Counted from the first letter of the stretch, positions 54,005 through 62,751 are shown. The stretch is 64,000 nt of DNA from Nonomuraea jiangxiensis (GCF_900099965.1 NZ_FNDJ01000016.1:62001-126000); one strand, 5' to 3'. Notes: generated by a model not told the origin, from the sequence alone. Numbers and translations: made by a program.

Positions 54005-54808
54005 ATGTATCCGCCATCCCCTTCCCACCCTGGCTACCCGCCACCGCCGATACCCTTACGCCCGGTCCGGGGCGTGGCCATCTTCGCCGTGGTGGCCCTG
54101 GTGTGCGACTCCCTCATCGGGATCGTCGCGGCTGTGATAGACCTCTGGTACGCCTCGCTCGTGGACCGCATGATCGTCGACCTCGACTCCGTGTCCGAGG
54201 CGGAGATCGACACGGGCGACCTCGTCTACGGCCTGTCCGGCATCCTCGAGACGGTCGTCTACCTCGTGGCCGTCGTGGCGTTCCTGGTGTGGTTGTTCAG
54301 GGTCAGGGCGAACGCCGAGATCCTCTCACCCGGCGGCCACCGGCACACCCCACCGTGGCTGATCTTCGGCTGGGTGGTGCCGATCGTCAACTTCTGGTTC
54401 CCGAAGCAGATCGTGGACGACATCTGGTACGCCTCCTCCCGCACCCCCTCGCCTCCTCGGGGCCTGTTCAACGCCTGGTGGGCGGCCTGGCTGATCGGCA
54501 CCTGGGTGGCCAACGTGGCCGGCCGCCTGCTGTTCAACGCCGAAGAGCTGGAGTCGCTGGCCGCCGCCGCGCGGTTCGACGTGGTGGGCATCGTGCTGAT
54601 GCTCATCGCGGCCGTGCTGGCGATCGGCGTCATCCGCAAGATCACCGAGGCCCAGGAGGCTCACCGCTCGACGGCCGCCGCCGGCATGACCCCCGGAGGC
54701 ATGCCTCTCGGCAGCACGGCTTCCGGCGCCCCCGGTGGTATGCCTCCCGGTGGAATGCCTCCCGGTGGTATGGCCGGGGCTCCCGACCGCGGCTACCCGG
54801 GGTACTGA
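54005..54808 (+). CDS. DUF4328 membrane protein
   Basis: This 267-aa protein has a Pro-rich N-terminus (PSPSHPGYPPPPIPLRPVRG) and membrane segments IFAVVALVCDSLIGIVAAVI, TVVYLVAVVAFLVWLFRVRA, PPWLIFGWVVPIVNFWFPKQIVDDIW and two more. The sequence WVVPIVNFWFPKQIVDDIWYAS is the DUF4328 hallmark. The C-terminus has repeated GGMPPGGM-type units. The family is common in actinobacteria and unknown in function. The ATG at 54005 is preferred; the preceding frame is not family-like. Confidence 0.82.
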   Translation: MYPPSPSHPGYPPPPIPLRPVRGVAIFAVVALVCDSLIGIVAAVIDLWYASLVDRMIVDLDSVSEAEIDTGDLVYGLSGILETVVYLVAVVAFLVWLFRVRANAEILSPGGHRHTPPWLIFGWVVPIVNFWFPKQIVDDIWYASSRTPSPPRGLFNAWWAAWLIGTWVANVAGRLLFNAEELESLAAAARFDVVGIVLMLIAAVLAIGVIRKITEAQEAHRSTAAAGMTPGGMPLGSTASGAPGGMPPGGMPPGGMAGAPDRGYPGY

Positions 54809-54844
54809 CGGTCGGTGCCGGCGGGGCGCCGACCGAGGACTCGT

Positions 54845-55339
54845 CTAGCGTGCTCTCATGAACCACTGCGCGTCGCTGATGGCGCGGATCGCCCCCTGCC
54901 GCACTGTCGTGTCATCGGTGGTCTGCAGGTAGCCATTCGTCTCAGAGCTTCTGAGGGTGTAGATGTCGTTCTCGGTGAACGTGTTCTTCCAGTGCCTGCT
55001 GGTCCAGTCCTCGCAGGTGCCGGACGAGACCGGGTTCGTCGAGATCAGGCACTTTCCCGTCCACTTGTTCTTCAGCAGTCGGAATTCGGTGTTCCACTCG
55101 CTGTTGACCCAGTGCCACTCTTGGGCGTTGGCGGCGGTGTCGCAGGTCACCATGCGGATCTCGCCGCTTTCGTAGGTCGACAGGCATTTGCCGTTCCCGC
55201 GGTTCAGGAACGACCAGTAGATCACCGCGGAGGCGTTCGCCTCATCGATGGCGGACGCTGCGACCGCGGCAGGGGCGGGCAGGGCGATGCCCACGGCGGC
55301 AAGCGTGCCTATGGCGATCATCGTCAGTCTCTGGTACAT
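54845..55339 (-). CDS. Secreted ricin-type beta-trefoil lectin-like protein
   Basis: This 164-aa exported protein has a signal peptide (MYQRLTMIAIGTLAAVGIALPAPAAVAASA). One beta-trefoil-like domain follows, with NRGNGKCLSTYESGEIRMVTCDTAANAQEWHWV and KNKWTGKCLISTNPVSSGTCEDW, the QxW-type ricin pattern with paired cysteines. Such domains bind carbohydrates. There is no attached enzyme. AAAGGAG precedes the ATG by seven bases. Convergent with the DUF4328 gene. Confidence 0.75.
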   Translation of the reverse strand: MYQRLTMIAIGTLAAVGIALPAPAAVAASAIDEANASAVIYWSFLNRGNGKCLSTYESGEIRMVTCDTAANAQEWHWVNSEWNTEFRLLKNKWTGKCLISTNPVSSGTCEDWTSRHWKNTFTENDIYTLRSSETNGYLQTTDDTTVRQGAIRAISDAQWFMRAR

Positions 55340-55605
55340 CAGCGTCTCCTTTGAGATGGACGCTCCACAAGATGAGCCAGGACGCTGAGCTGACCCTTAA
55401 AACTCGCTGAAACACACGGTTGCACGGACAAGGGCGCGCGCCTGCTGGGCAAGCCCATCGACTGCACGAACGTGCGGTGATCACCTCGAGGACTTCGGTG
55501 TGCCCTCGACCGTGCCTGCGTTCGAATACATCTGGCCAGCGCGCGATTTCCAAGATCCAGTAGGCGTCTTGAGCATCTTCACCTGCTGGTCCTACCGTCG
55601 TGGCC

Positions 55606-56175
55606 ATGCAACAGATCGATGACCCGGACGTGCTCAAGGTTCTGACCAGCCGCTTTCGGATGAGGCTCTTCAGCCTCCTTTTCCAGATTGGCCCGGTCAC
55701 GGTGAGCGAGCTCGCCAGACGGATGAATGCCGACCCCGGCCAGGTCAGCTATCACCTGCGGCAACTGCAGAAACATGACTTGATCGAGGACGTGCCGGAG
55801 CTCGCCCGGGACAGCCGGGAACGCTGGGTGCGGCCCGCTATGGGCGGGCTGGTAGTGGATAGGGACTTCGAAGCACCGGAAGCCAGAGCCGCGTTGCAGG
55901 CGTGGACTTCACAGTGGGTGATCGACCAGTTCGAGCGGCTGCGCGACTTCAAACGCACTCACATGACGCTTCCCGAGGACTGGCGCAACGCGGGCTTCGG
56001 AAGCAGCCGCCACCTACGACTCACCAAGGACGAGTTGGCGCAGCTCGCCGACCAGCTCAATGCCGTGTTGCAGCCGTGGCGCGAGCTGACCAAATCACGT
56101 GTCGAATCGAGCGAGGCACCGCCGGATACACGCCCGATTTTCATCTTCTACCACGCATTCCCCGAAGAGCCCTGA
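55606..56175 (+). CDS. ArsR-like winged-helix transcriptional regulator
   Basis: This 189-aa protein has an N-terminal ArsR-like HTH, PDVLKVLTSRFRMRLFSLLFQIGPVTVSELARRMNADPGQVSYHLRQLQKHDLIEDVPE. The C-terminal part is helical (WTSQWVIDQFERLRDFKRTHMTLPEDWRNAGFGSSRHLRLTKDELAQLADQLNAVLQPW). This matches HTH_20 domain regulators of actinomycetes that often accompany an MFS transporter; here none follows, only a small gene. Start ATG 55606, or GTG 55600. The effector is unknown. Confidence 0.8.
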   Translation: MQQIDDPDVLKVLTSRFRMRLFSLLFQIGPVTVSELARRMNADPGQVSYHLRQLQKHDLIEDVPELARDSRERWVRPAMGGLVVDRDFEAPEARAALQAWTSQWVIDQFERLRDFKRTHMTLPEDWRNAGFGSSRHLRLTKDELAQLADQLNAVLQPWRELTKSRVESSEAPPDTRPIFIFYHAFPEEP

Positions 56176-56185
56176 GGAGCCTTCC

Positions 56186-56356
56186 ATGTATGCCATGCAT
56201 GAGGAGTGGGGCCGCGCCTACCTCGCTGAGCGGCGAGCCGAGGCCGCACAGTTACGCATGATCCCGCCGCGCTCGCGCCGGCGTGTTCTTCCGCGCCTCC
56301 GCGGCCGGTTCGCGATCACCCTCCGCCGCCTCGCCGACCACCTCGAACCCGCCTGA
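56186..56356 (+). CDS. Small basic protein, partner of ArsR-like regulator
   Basis: This 56-aa product (MYAMHEEWGRAYLAERRAEA, then a strongly basic segment) ends in RFAITLRRLADHLEPA. It starts 10 bp after the regulator's stop with GAGGAG eight bases upstream of ATG, so translation is likely. No family is recognised. The final helix LRRLADHLEPA resembles short proteins sometimes found next to ArsR/MFS genes in actinomycetes. Confidence 0.5.
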   Translation: MYAMHEEWGRAYLAERRAEAAQLRMIPPRSRRRVLPRLRGRFAITLRRLADHLEPA

Positions 56357-56562
56357 TGGCCCGTACGAGTATCCGCAGGCGTACCGGCAAACGCCTACGC
56401 CAGGTGCGGTTCTCCCGTCCGCCGGCACGATCATGCTGGTTTCAGGGCCTCCAAGAAAACGGAGTGGTTCATGAGCAGCGGCGGCTGGCGCTGGGCTTGG
56501 CCGGCTCCGTGGTGAGGCCAGCTGCTGGTGGCGGCAACTCACGCCGGTGTGGGCAGGTGCGA

Positions 56563-57027
56563 TCAGGCTGAGAAGCTTTCTTTGCGTCGTCGTACCTTTT
56601 CGCCGGCGGGGAAGTGGTCGGCCACGGTTCGGAGCGTGGTCAACGTGGGTGTGATCGGTTGTCCGGCGAGCATGTCTTCGATCGCGTCGTTCAGGTCGTC
56701 CTGGACCGTTCTGACGCGCTCGGCCAGTTGCCTGCCGGCTGCCGTGAGTGTCAGGGTAACGTGCCGTCTGTCGCTCGTACTGATCGTCCGCTCGACCAGC
56801 CCCGCGGTCACGAGCCGGTCGACCAGCCTGCTCGGATTCACTCCCGACTCGCATACCAGCAGTTCACCGAGTCCCGAGAGGGTGAGGGGCCCGCGTTCGT
56901 CAAGGACGCTCACCACCTCCGCCTGGGCCGGCGTGAGATCGAGCGGGCGGAGCGCGGCGGCGAGCACCCGGTTGCCCTCTCGCTGAATCGCCAGGACCAG
57001 GTAGCGGAACTCTTCGGCGTCCTTCAC
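56563..57027 (-). CDS. MarR-family transcriptional regulator
   Basis: This 154-aa winged-helix protein has KDAEEFRYLVLAIQREGNRVLAAALRPLDLTPAQAEVVSVLDERGPLTLSGLGELLVCESGVNPSRLVDRLVTAGLVERTISTSDRRHVTLTLTAAGRQLAERV, the MarR core with the beta-wing TSDRRHVTLTLT. The start is GTG 57027, giving a standard MarR length; an ATG at 57099 would add 24 residues. It follows the metallo-hydrolase gene by 171 bp on the same strand. A 6-bp-arm inverted repeat at 57112-57125 upstream shares sequence with the hydrolase's operator. Confidence 0.83.
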   Translation of the reverse strand: MKDAEEFRYLVLAIQREGNRVLAAALRPLDLTPAQAEVVSVLDERGPLTLSGLGELLVCESGVNPSRLVDRLVTAGLVERTISTSDRRHVTLTLTAAGRQLAERVRTVQDDLNDAIEDMLAGQPITPTLTTLRTVADHFPAGEKVRRRKESFSA

Positions 57028-57111
57028 CGGTGCGGATCCTCTCTCGGCGGAAACTCTCAAGGAGCGCCCTGTAGGTGCCATTCTTCTTTGTAGGCGCATG
57101 CTACGGCATCT

Positions 57112-57125
57112 GATGACGTGTCATC
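57112..57125. promoter_or_regulatory. Inverted repeat upstream of marR
   Basis: GATGAC-GT-GTCATC lies about 85 bp before the marR start. Its ATGACGTGTCAT core matches ATGTCGTGTCAT in the hydrolase operator (58101-58112) at 11 of 12 bases, suggesting the same regulator binds both. Confidence 0.5.
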
Positions 57126-57198
57126 GAATGGCCTCGGGCGACCGTCTCCGCGCCGTGGGCCTCGATGATCTCCTTGAGAACGCGGAGGTTCTCGGTCT

Positions 57199-58077
57199 TC
57201 ACGCCCTTTGCGCGCGGCTGAGGGCCCCGGCGAGGCGATCGGCCGCTCCGGGGTCGTGGGCGGCCAGAACCGCCAGGTCAGGCATCGTGGCGCGCAGGGC
57301 GTTCACCTTGTTCACCGCGTCACGCATCTGCTTCTTGTCGCCTACTCCGGGCAGTGCGCCGGCCGCCAGAAGGTCGTCGTCGTAGGTGAGATCCCCGACC
57401 AGGATCAGTGGCGCGTGGTCCGGGCGGCGGATCAGCATGGAGAGCGAGCCTGGTGTGTGCCCTGGAGTGGCCAGCAGCAGGAGGCTTCCGTCGCCGAACA
57501 GGTCATGGCCGGTGCTGAACGGTGCCACCGTCGGATCCGCGAGCGGTTCGGGTGTTATCCGCTTCCAGCTCAGTCCCGGTAGGTCGATGTGCGATGGCAT
57601 CAGGCCACGTGCCTCAGGAAGCGGCTTGTGCAAGGACTCCCATTCCGCGTGGCTGATGACGATGTCGGCGTGGCCGAGCAGGGGCAGCCCGCCGATGTGG
57701 TCCTGGTGAAGGTGGGAGATCACAGCGGTGTCCACGTCGTCGATGGCGTACCCGAGTCTGGACAGGCCGGCCGTCAGCGTCTCGTCCGGTTCGATGGCGA
57801 ATTTCGCGAGACGCGAGTAGATCAGCTTGTTGAACCCGCCGGGGAAGTAGTTCGGATCGGTCACGGACGCCCGGTCCTGCCCGGTGTCGAACAGCACCAG
57901 GCCGTCGCGATGCTCGATCACGTAGACGTTGATCGGCAGGGGAGTTGTCCATCGCGTCGAGGTGAACAGCCAGAAATAGGGGTTCTTCCATGTCGGTCCA
58001 ACATGCTCCGGCCGGATGGCCACTGAGCCGGTGCTGAGGACGGATACACGCTTGATCGGATCTGTCGAAGCCTTCAT
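57199..58077 (-). CDS. Metallo-beta-lactamase-fold hydrolase (AHL-lactonase-like)
   Basis: This 292-aa protein has the MBL motif SHLHQDHIGG (His122, His124, Asp126, His127). Also present are LFDTGQDRAS, ISHAEWESL, TPGHTPGSLSML with the metal His, VGDLTYDDDLL with the bridging Asp, and a late AAHDP. The pattern fits the N-acyl-homoserine-lactonase family, which opens lactone rings, though many members act on other lactones or esters. No signal peptide is visible. Its promoter region holds a perfect 13-bp inverted repeat (58097-58131), only 19 bp upstream of the ATG, well placed for repression. Confidence 0.84.
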   Translation of the reverse strand: MKASTDPIKRVSVLSTGSVAIRPEHVGPTWKNPYFWLFTSTRWTTPLPINVYVIEHRDGLVLFDTGQDRASVTDPNYFPGGFNKLIYSRLAKFAIEPDETLTAGLSRLGYAIDDVDTAVISHLHQDHIGGLPLLGHADIVISHAEWESLHKPLPEARGLMPSHIDLPGLSWKRITPEPLADPTVAPFSTGHDLFGDGSLLLLATPGHTPGSLSMLIRRPDHAPLILVGDLTYDDDLLAAGALPGVGDKKQMRDAVNKVNALRATMPDLAVLAAHDPGAADRLAGALSRAQRA

Positions 58078-58096
58078 CGGAAACCTCCCAGTGATG

Positions 58097-58131
58097 ATCT
58101 ATGTCGTGTCATTAAGTTACACGACATAGAT
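58097..58131. promoter_or_regulatory. Perfect 13-bp inverted-repeat operator candidate
   Basis: ATCTATGTCGTGT (58097-58109) and ACACGACATAGAT (58119-58131) are exact reverse complements with a 9-bp AT-rich spacer. The repeat sits 19 bp upstream of the MBL-hydrolase ATG. It is likely bound by the MarR protein encoded downstream. Confidence 0.75.
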
Positions 58132-58253
58132 TCGAGGTTGCAAATTCCCAGTGTTTCGGGCGGGATGTGGCCGGCCTCCGAGGCGATCAGCGCGGGGCCG
58201 GGTCCCGCGAGGGTCTCGCCCGCACCGGCCCCTGGCGGCTACTCTCTACTCCT

Positions 58254-59171
58254 ATGCGATCACGCAGCGGCGTCGAGGTGGAAGCCCTCGCGTTAACGGC
58301 CGCCGAGGTGAGGCAGCAGATCACGCGCCGCCTGCTACCGGACAAGGACCAGGCCGAACGCCCCATGTACGTCGGAGACGACGTCCTGAGCTGCCCGCAG
58401 TGCCAAGGCCCGCTCACCGGCGGCCACGCCGCCAGTGGCTGGTACCCCGATCCCCTGAGCGCGTCCTATACCTGTGCCGGCCCTGACTGCGCCGAGGTCC
58501 ACGCGCCCGTGACCGCGGTGGATCAGGAGCTGCAGAAGCTGACCGCCCGGCGCCTGTCCCGGCCCGCGATCGTCGCCGTCTGGCGCGAGAGACGCGTGAC
58601 GGAGCTCGACGAGCAGATCGAGACGGCCCGCGCGGTGCTCGCCTGGTGCCGCGACAAGCGGGGCGGACGACTGCGCGAGCTGGTGAACTGGCTGTTCATG
58701 GCCGTGCACCTCCACGACAACTCGCTCGACGCCTACGCCGGGTGGCTGGCCGACCTCGTCATCGAGCGGGCCGGCCTCTCCGGAGGCACTCCCCACGGGC
58801 GACCGCTGGCCGACCTGTCGAGTGCGCGCAGCGCGTACGTCCTGCATCGCCGTACCAAATTCGGCCACACCCGACGTCAGGTACGCCGCGCGCTCGGGGG
58901 CCGCAACCAGCACAGAGCATACGAAGCCGAGCTGGACCGGCTCCGGAACCGGTACTGGGACCTGCTGAACGCCACCGACTGGCGGCATCCGGGCCCGCTT
59001 CCGCTTCCCACGGACGACAAGGCCCTGCGAGAGGACTGGGGGCGCTCCCCCACCACCATGACGGAGCGGCGACGGTCACTGCTGCTCACGGCGCTCGGCC
59101 AGGACCAGATCACGCTCAACCCGCCGACGGAGTCGAGATCCCGCGTCCGCGTGATCTCCGGGCAGAGCTGA
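58254..59171 (+). CDS. Zinc-ribbon protein, possibly recombinase-derived
   Basis: This 305-aa protein has a Cys4 ribbon: VLSCPQCQGPL (Cys47, Cys50) and YTCAGPDCAEVH (Cys74, Cys79). It is followed by VTAVDQELQKLTARRLSRPAIVAVW, which resembles the segment after the zinc ribbon of large serine recombinases. A long basic helical C-terminus follows (HRRTKFGHTRRQVRRALGG, then TERRRSLLLTALGQDQITL). The catalytic Ser domain of a recombinase is absent. It could be a remnant or a domesticated DNA-binding piece; the recombinase link is weak. The ATG at 58254 is chosen. Upstream is the hydrolase promoter region, so the genes are divergent. Confidence 0.55.
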   Translation: MRSRSGVEVEALALTAAEVRQQITRRLLPDKDQAERPMYVGDDVLSCPQCQGPLTGGHAASGWYPDPLSASYTCAGPDCAEVHAPVTAVDQELQKLTARRLSRPAIVAVWRERRVTELDEQIETARAVLAWCRDKRGGRLRELVNWLFMAVHLHDNSLDAYAGWLADLVIERAGLSGGTPHGRPLADLSSARSAYVLHRRTKFGHTRRQVRRALGGRNQHRAYEAELDRLRNRYWDLLNATDWRHPGPLPLPTDDKALREDWGRSPTTMTERRRSLLLTALGQDQITLNPPTESRSRVRVISGQS

Positions 59172-59304
59172 CGACCCGGACGGCGGCCAGGCGTCGGAGC
59201 GAACACCCCCCACCGCGCTCACAGGTCACACACAGCGTCGGCACATGGCTCGGACAGGCCGGCGGCCGACAGTGGTCGAGTACGCATGGATGAAAGGACG
59301 CGCC

Positions 59305-61341
59305 ATGAGCTCGACATTGCCCGCAACGCCGGTGGACCGGCCGCCGCCCGATCCGGCGCGTGGCGGGCAGAGCAGCGGCGCACCCGGTGACGGCACCCGA
59401 TGGGTGCGTCCGGCCCTGCTGGCACTCCTGCTGGCCACCGCCGTGCTGTACCTGTGGGGCCTGGGCACCTCCGGCTGGGCCAACTCCTTCTACGCGGCCG
59501 CGGCACAGGCCGGCTCGCAGGATTGGACGGCCTTCTTCTACGGCTCCTCGGACGCGGGCAACTCCATCACTGTCGACAAGACTCCCGCCTCGCTGTGGGT
59601 GATGGCCCTGTCTGCCAGGCTGTTCGGCGTCAACGCCTGGAGCCTGCTCGTACCGCAGGCCCTGATGGGCGTCGCCACCGTCGCGCTGCTGTACGCGACC
59701 GTGCGGCGCTGGTACGGCCCGGCCGCCGGACTGGTCGCCGGCGCCGTGATGGCGCTGACGCCGGTGGCGGTGCTGATGTTCCGCTTCAACAACCCCGACG
59801 CGCTGCTGGTGCTGCTCATGGTCGCCGGTGCGTACGCGATGGTCCGCGCCGTGGAGAACGGGGCCACCAGGTGGCTCGTGTGGGCCGGCGTCTTCGTCGG
59901 CTGCGGCTTCCTGGCCAAGATGCTCCAGGCGCTGCTCGTGGTCCCGGTGTTCGCGCTGGTCTACCTCGTCGCCGGGCCGCCCAAACTGGGCAGGCGTCTC
60001 CTCCAGCTCCTGATCGCGGGGCTCGCGCTGGTCGTCTCGTGCGGCTGGTACGTCGCCGTCGTGGAGCTGGTGCCCGCCTCGACGCGCCCCTACATCGGCG
60101 GCTCCCAGAACAACAGCCTCCTGGAGCTGACCTTGGGCTACAACGGCCTCGGCAGACTGAACGGCAACGAGGTCGGCAGCGTCGGAGGACGGCCGGGCGG
60201 CGGCTGGGGGGACACCGGATGGACGCGCATGTTCGACGCCGCACAGGGCGGCCAGGTCGCCTGGTTGCTGCCCGCCGCTCTCGTGCTGCTGGTCATGGGC
60301 CTGGTGGTGACGGCCCGCACGGCACGTACCGACCGGACCCGTGCCGGGTTCGTGCTGTGGGGCGGCTGGTTGCTCCTCCACACCGCGGTGTTCAGCTTCA
60401 TGGCCGGCATCTTCCACGCCTACTACACGGTGGCCCTCGCCCCTGCGATCGGCGCGGTGGCCGGCATGGGCGCGGTGACGCTGTGGAGGCGGTGGAAGAG
60501 CCCCTGGGCGCCGCCGGTCGCGGCCGTCACCGTGGCGGTGACCGCATGGTGGTCCTTCGAGCTGCTCGGCCGCAGCGCCGACTTCCTGCCGTGGTTGCGC
60601 TGGGCGGTGCTGCTGGGCGGGGTCGCGGCGGCGTTGGGGCTGCCGGCCTCGGCTCACCTGAGCGTGCGCGCGACCACGGCCAGCGCCGCCCTGACGTTCG
60701 TCGTGGTCCTCGCCGGGCCTGGCGCCTACGCGATGGACACCGCCGCCACCCCCCACGCCGGCTCCATCCCGTCGGCCGGCCCCTTCACCGCCGCCGGCCC
60801 TGGCGGCCGGGGCGGCCCCCGGCCGGGCGGTGGCCCGCCACCGGGTGCGGCCAGGGGCATGCCAGGTGACGGCACGATTAGGGACGGCAACGCTCAACGC
60901 GGTGGCTTCCCGCGTGGCGGGACGCCGCCCAACGGCCTGCCCGGTGGCGGCGCCTGGAGAGGCGGCGGCGGCATGGGCGGGCTGCTCAACGGCTCCACCC
61001 CTGGCGCGGACACGGTCAAGCTGCTCCTGGACCAGGCCGGCTCCTACACCTGGGTGGCCGCGGCGATCGGGTCGCAGAACGCCTCGGGCTACCAACTGGC
61101 CACCGGTCATCCGGTCATGCCCGTCGGCGGCTTCAACGGCAGTGATCCATCCCCCACCCTCGCCCAGTTCCAGCAGTATGTCACCGACAAGAGGATCCAC
61201 TATTTCATCGGCGGCGACCGCGGCCCCATGCGTGGCGACGGTGGCGCCTCCGGGCAGATCTCCGCCTGGGTGACCGCCACCTTCAAGCCCACCACGGTCG
61301 ACGGCCTCACCCTCTACGACCTGACCACCCCGGCCTCCTGA
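59305..61341 (+). CDS. GT39-type membrane glycosyltransferase (ArnT/PMT-like)
   Basis: This 678-aa integral membrane protein opens WVRPALLALLLATAVLYLWGLGTSGWANSFYAAAAQAGSQDW, with a DxxD/E-like loop (AGNSITVDKTPASLWVMALSARLFG). About a dozen membrane segments follow. The GT39/83 family uses a polyprenyl-phosphate sugar donor. After the last span comes an extracytoplasmic Gly/Pro-rich segment (about 495-570) and a C-terminal domain, VKLLLDQAGSYTWVAAAIGSQNASGYQLATGHPVMPVGGFNGSDPSPTLAQF. This ends TLYDLTTPAS. The start is ATG 59305, with AAAGGA eight bases upstream. It precedes the GT2-GtrA gene, which would supply the lipid-linked sugar. Confidence 0.85.
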   Translation: MSSTLPATPVDRPPPDPARGGQSSGAPGDGTRWVRPALLALLLATAVLYLWGLGTSGWANSFYAAAAQAGSQDWTAFFYGSSDAGNSITVDKTPASLWVMALSARLFGVNAWSLLVPQALMGVATVALLYATVRRWYGPAAGLVAGAVMALTPVAVLMFRFNNPDALLVLLMVAGAYAMVRAVENGATRWLVWAGVFVGCGFLAKMLQALLVVPVFALVYLVAGPPKLGRRLLQLLIAGLALVVSCGWYVAVVELVPASTRPYIGGSQNNSLLELTLGYNGLGRLNGNEVGSVGGRPGGGWGDTGWTRMFDAAQGGQVAWLLPAALVLLVMGLVVTARTARTDRTRAGFVLWGGWLLLHTAVFSFMAGIFHAYYTVALAPAIGAVAGMGAVTLWRRWKSPWAPPVAAVTVAVTAWWSFELLGRSADFLPWLRWAVLLGGVAAALGLPASAHLSVRATTASAALTFVVVLAGPGAYAMDTAATPHAGSIPSAGPFTAAGPGGRGGPRPGGGPPPGAARGMPGDGTIRDGNAQRGGFPRGGTPPNGLPGGGAWRGGGGMGGLLNGSTPGADTVKLLLDQAGSYTWVAAAIGSQNASGYQLATGHPVMPVGGFNGSDPSPTLAQFQQYVTDKRIHYFIGGDRGPMRGDGGASGQISAWVTATFKPTTVDGLTLYDLTTPAS

Positions 61342-61353
61342 CCGGCCCACCAC

Positions 61354-61388
61354 GAAGGCGGCCCCCCGTACCCCGGGGAGCCGCCTTC
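61354..61388 (+). terminator. Strong hairpin after GT39 gene
   Basis: GAAGGCGGC (61354-61362) pairs exactly with GCCGCCTTC (61380-61388), and the 17-base loop can form an inner CCCC/GGGG stem. It lies 12 bp after the stop. No U-run follows, as is usual in actinomycetes. Confidence 0.65.
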
Positions 61389-61475
61389 CGCGCTGTGCCG
61401 GGCGCCGCCCGGCTTCACAGCCTCGTCACAGCACGACCACAAAACCCTGACAGCCGCCCCGGCGACGGTAGGACC

Positions 61476-62732
61476 ATGAGCACCTCAGCGTCATCCGCCT
61501 CCGTCACGGCCCCACGATTGCCGGCGAACGCCCCGGTCCTCGACGTCGTGGTGCCGGTCCACAACGAGCAGGACGACCTCGAACCCTGCGTGCGCCGCCT
61601 GCGGCACCACCTGGTCAACGAGTTTCCCTATACGTTCCGCATCACGATCGCCGACAACGCCAGCACCGACCGCACCCACCAGATAGCGGTGGGGCTCGCC
61701 GCAGAACTGCCCGAGGTCTCCTACGTACGGCTGGCCGCGAAGGGGCGGGGCCGCGCGCTCAAGCACGCCTGGTCGGCCTCCGACTCGCCGGTGCTGGCCT
61801 ACATGGACGTCGACCTGTCCACCGACCTGGCCGCGCTGCTGCCCCTGGTGGCCCCGCTCATCTCCGGCCACTCCGAGCTGGCGATCGGCTCCCGGCTCAC
61901 GCGCGGCGCCCGCGTGACCCGCGGCCCCAAGCGGGAGATCATCTCTCGCTGCTACAACCTGCTGCTGCGCGGCACGCTGTCGGCCCGCTTCTCCGACGCG
62001 CAGTGCGGCTTCAAGGCCGTCCGCGCCGACGTGGCCGCGCGCCTGCTGCCCCTGGTGCAGGACACCGGCTGGTTCTTCGACACCGAACTGCTCGTCCTGA
62101 CAGAACGCGCCGGCCTGCGCATCCACGAAGTCCCCGTCGACTGGGTGGACGATCCCGACAGCCGCGTCGACATCCTGCGTACCGCGGTCGCCGACCTCAA
62201 GGGCATCGCCCGCCTGGTCACGGCGCTCGGCACCGGCCGGCTGGCTCTCAGTAGCCTGCGCGAGCAACTCGGGCGCTCCCCGCGACCGGTGCCCGGCGTG
62301 CCCGCCGGCCTGACCGGGCAACTCCTGCGCTTCGCCGCCGTCGGCATCGTCAGCACCCTCGCCTACCTGCTGCTCTATGCCCTGCTGCGGACGCAGACCG
62401 GCGCGCAGACCGCCAACCTCGTCGCCCTGCTCGTCACCGCCGTGGCCAACACCGCGCTCAACCGGCGTTTCGCCTTCGGCGTGCGCGGTACCGGCCGCCT
62501 GTGGTTGCACCAGGCCCAGGGCCTGCTGGTCTTCGCCGTCAGCCTCGGCCTGACCGGCGGCTCCCTCGCCCTGCTGCAAGCCCTCGCCCCGGCTCCCGCC
62601 GCGCCCCTCGAACTCGGCGTGCTCGTGGCCGCCAACCTCGCCACCACCTGCCTGCGGTTCCTCCTGCTGCGCACCTGGGTCTTCGGCGGGGTCCCAAGCG
62701 CCGTGGCCAGGCGCCGGCCGCCCCGCTCCTAG
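61476..62732 (+). CDS. Bifunctional GT2 glycosyltransferase / GtrA flippase-like protein
   Basis: This 418-aa protein has a GT2 domain (about 20-250): VLDVVVPVHNEQDDLEPCVRRLR, DNASTDRTHQ, MDVDLSTDL (metal-binding DxD-type) and DAQCGFKAVR, as in dolichol-phosphate-sugar synthases. The C-terminal GtrA domain has four spans: LRFAAVGIVSTLAYLLLYALL, LVALLVTAVANTALNRRFAFG, LLVFAVSLGLTGGSLALLQAL and LVAANLATTCLRFLLLRTWVF. It makes and flips polyprenyl-phosphate sugar for an envelope glycosyltransferase such as the GT39 upstream. The start is ATG 61476, five bases after GTAGG. Confidence 0.9.
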   Translation: MSTSASSASVTAPRLPANAPVLDVVVPVHNEQDDLEPCVRRLRHHLVNEFPYTFRITIADNASTDRTHQIAVGLAAELPEVSYVRLAAKGRGRALKHAWSASDSPVLAYMDVDLSTDLAALLPLVAPLISGHSELAIGSRLTRGARVTRGPKREIISRCYNLLLRGTLSARFSDAQCGFKAVRADVAARLLPLVQDTGWFFDTELLVLTERAGLRIHEVPVDWVDDPDSRVDILRTAVADLKGIARLVTALGTGRLALSSLREQLGRSPRPVPGVPAGLTGQLLRFAAVGIVSTLAYLLLYALLRTQTGAQTANLVALLVTAVANTALNRRFAFGVRGTGRLWLHQAQGLLVFAVSLGLTGGSLALLQALAPAPAAPLELGVLVAANLATTCLRFLLLRTWVFGGVPSAVARRRPPRS

Positions 62733-62751
62733 CCTTGGTGGGAGGAAACCG

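Noticed and set aside
56356..56571. 71-aa open frame overlapping the end of the small gene
   Set aside because: Its product is Arg-rich without family features, it has no ribosome-binding site of its own, and it runs into the marR 3' end.
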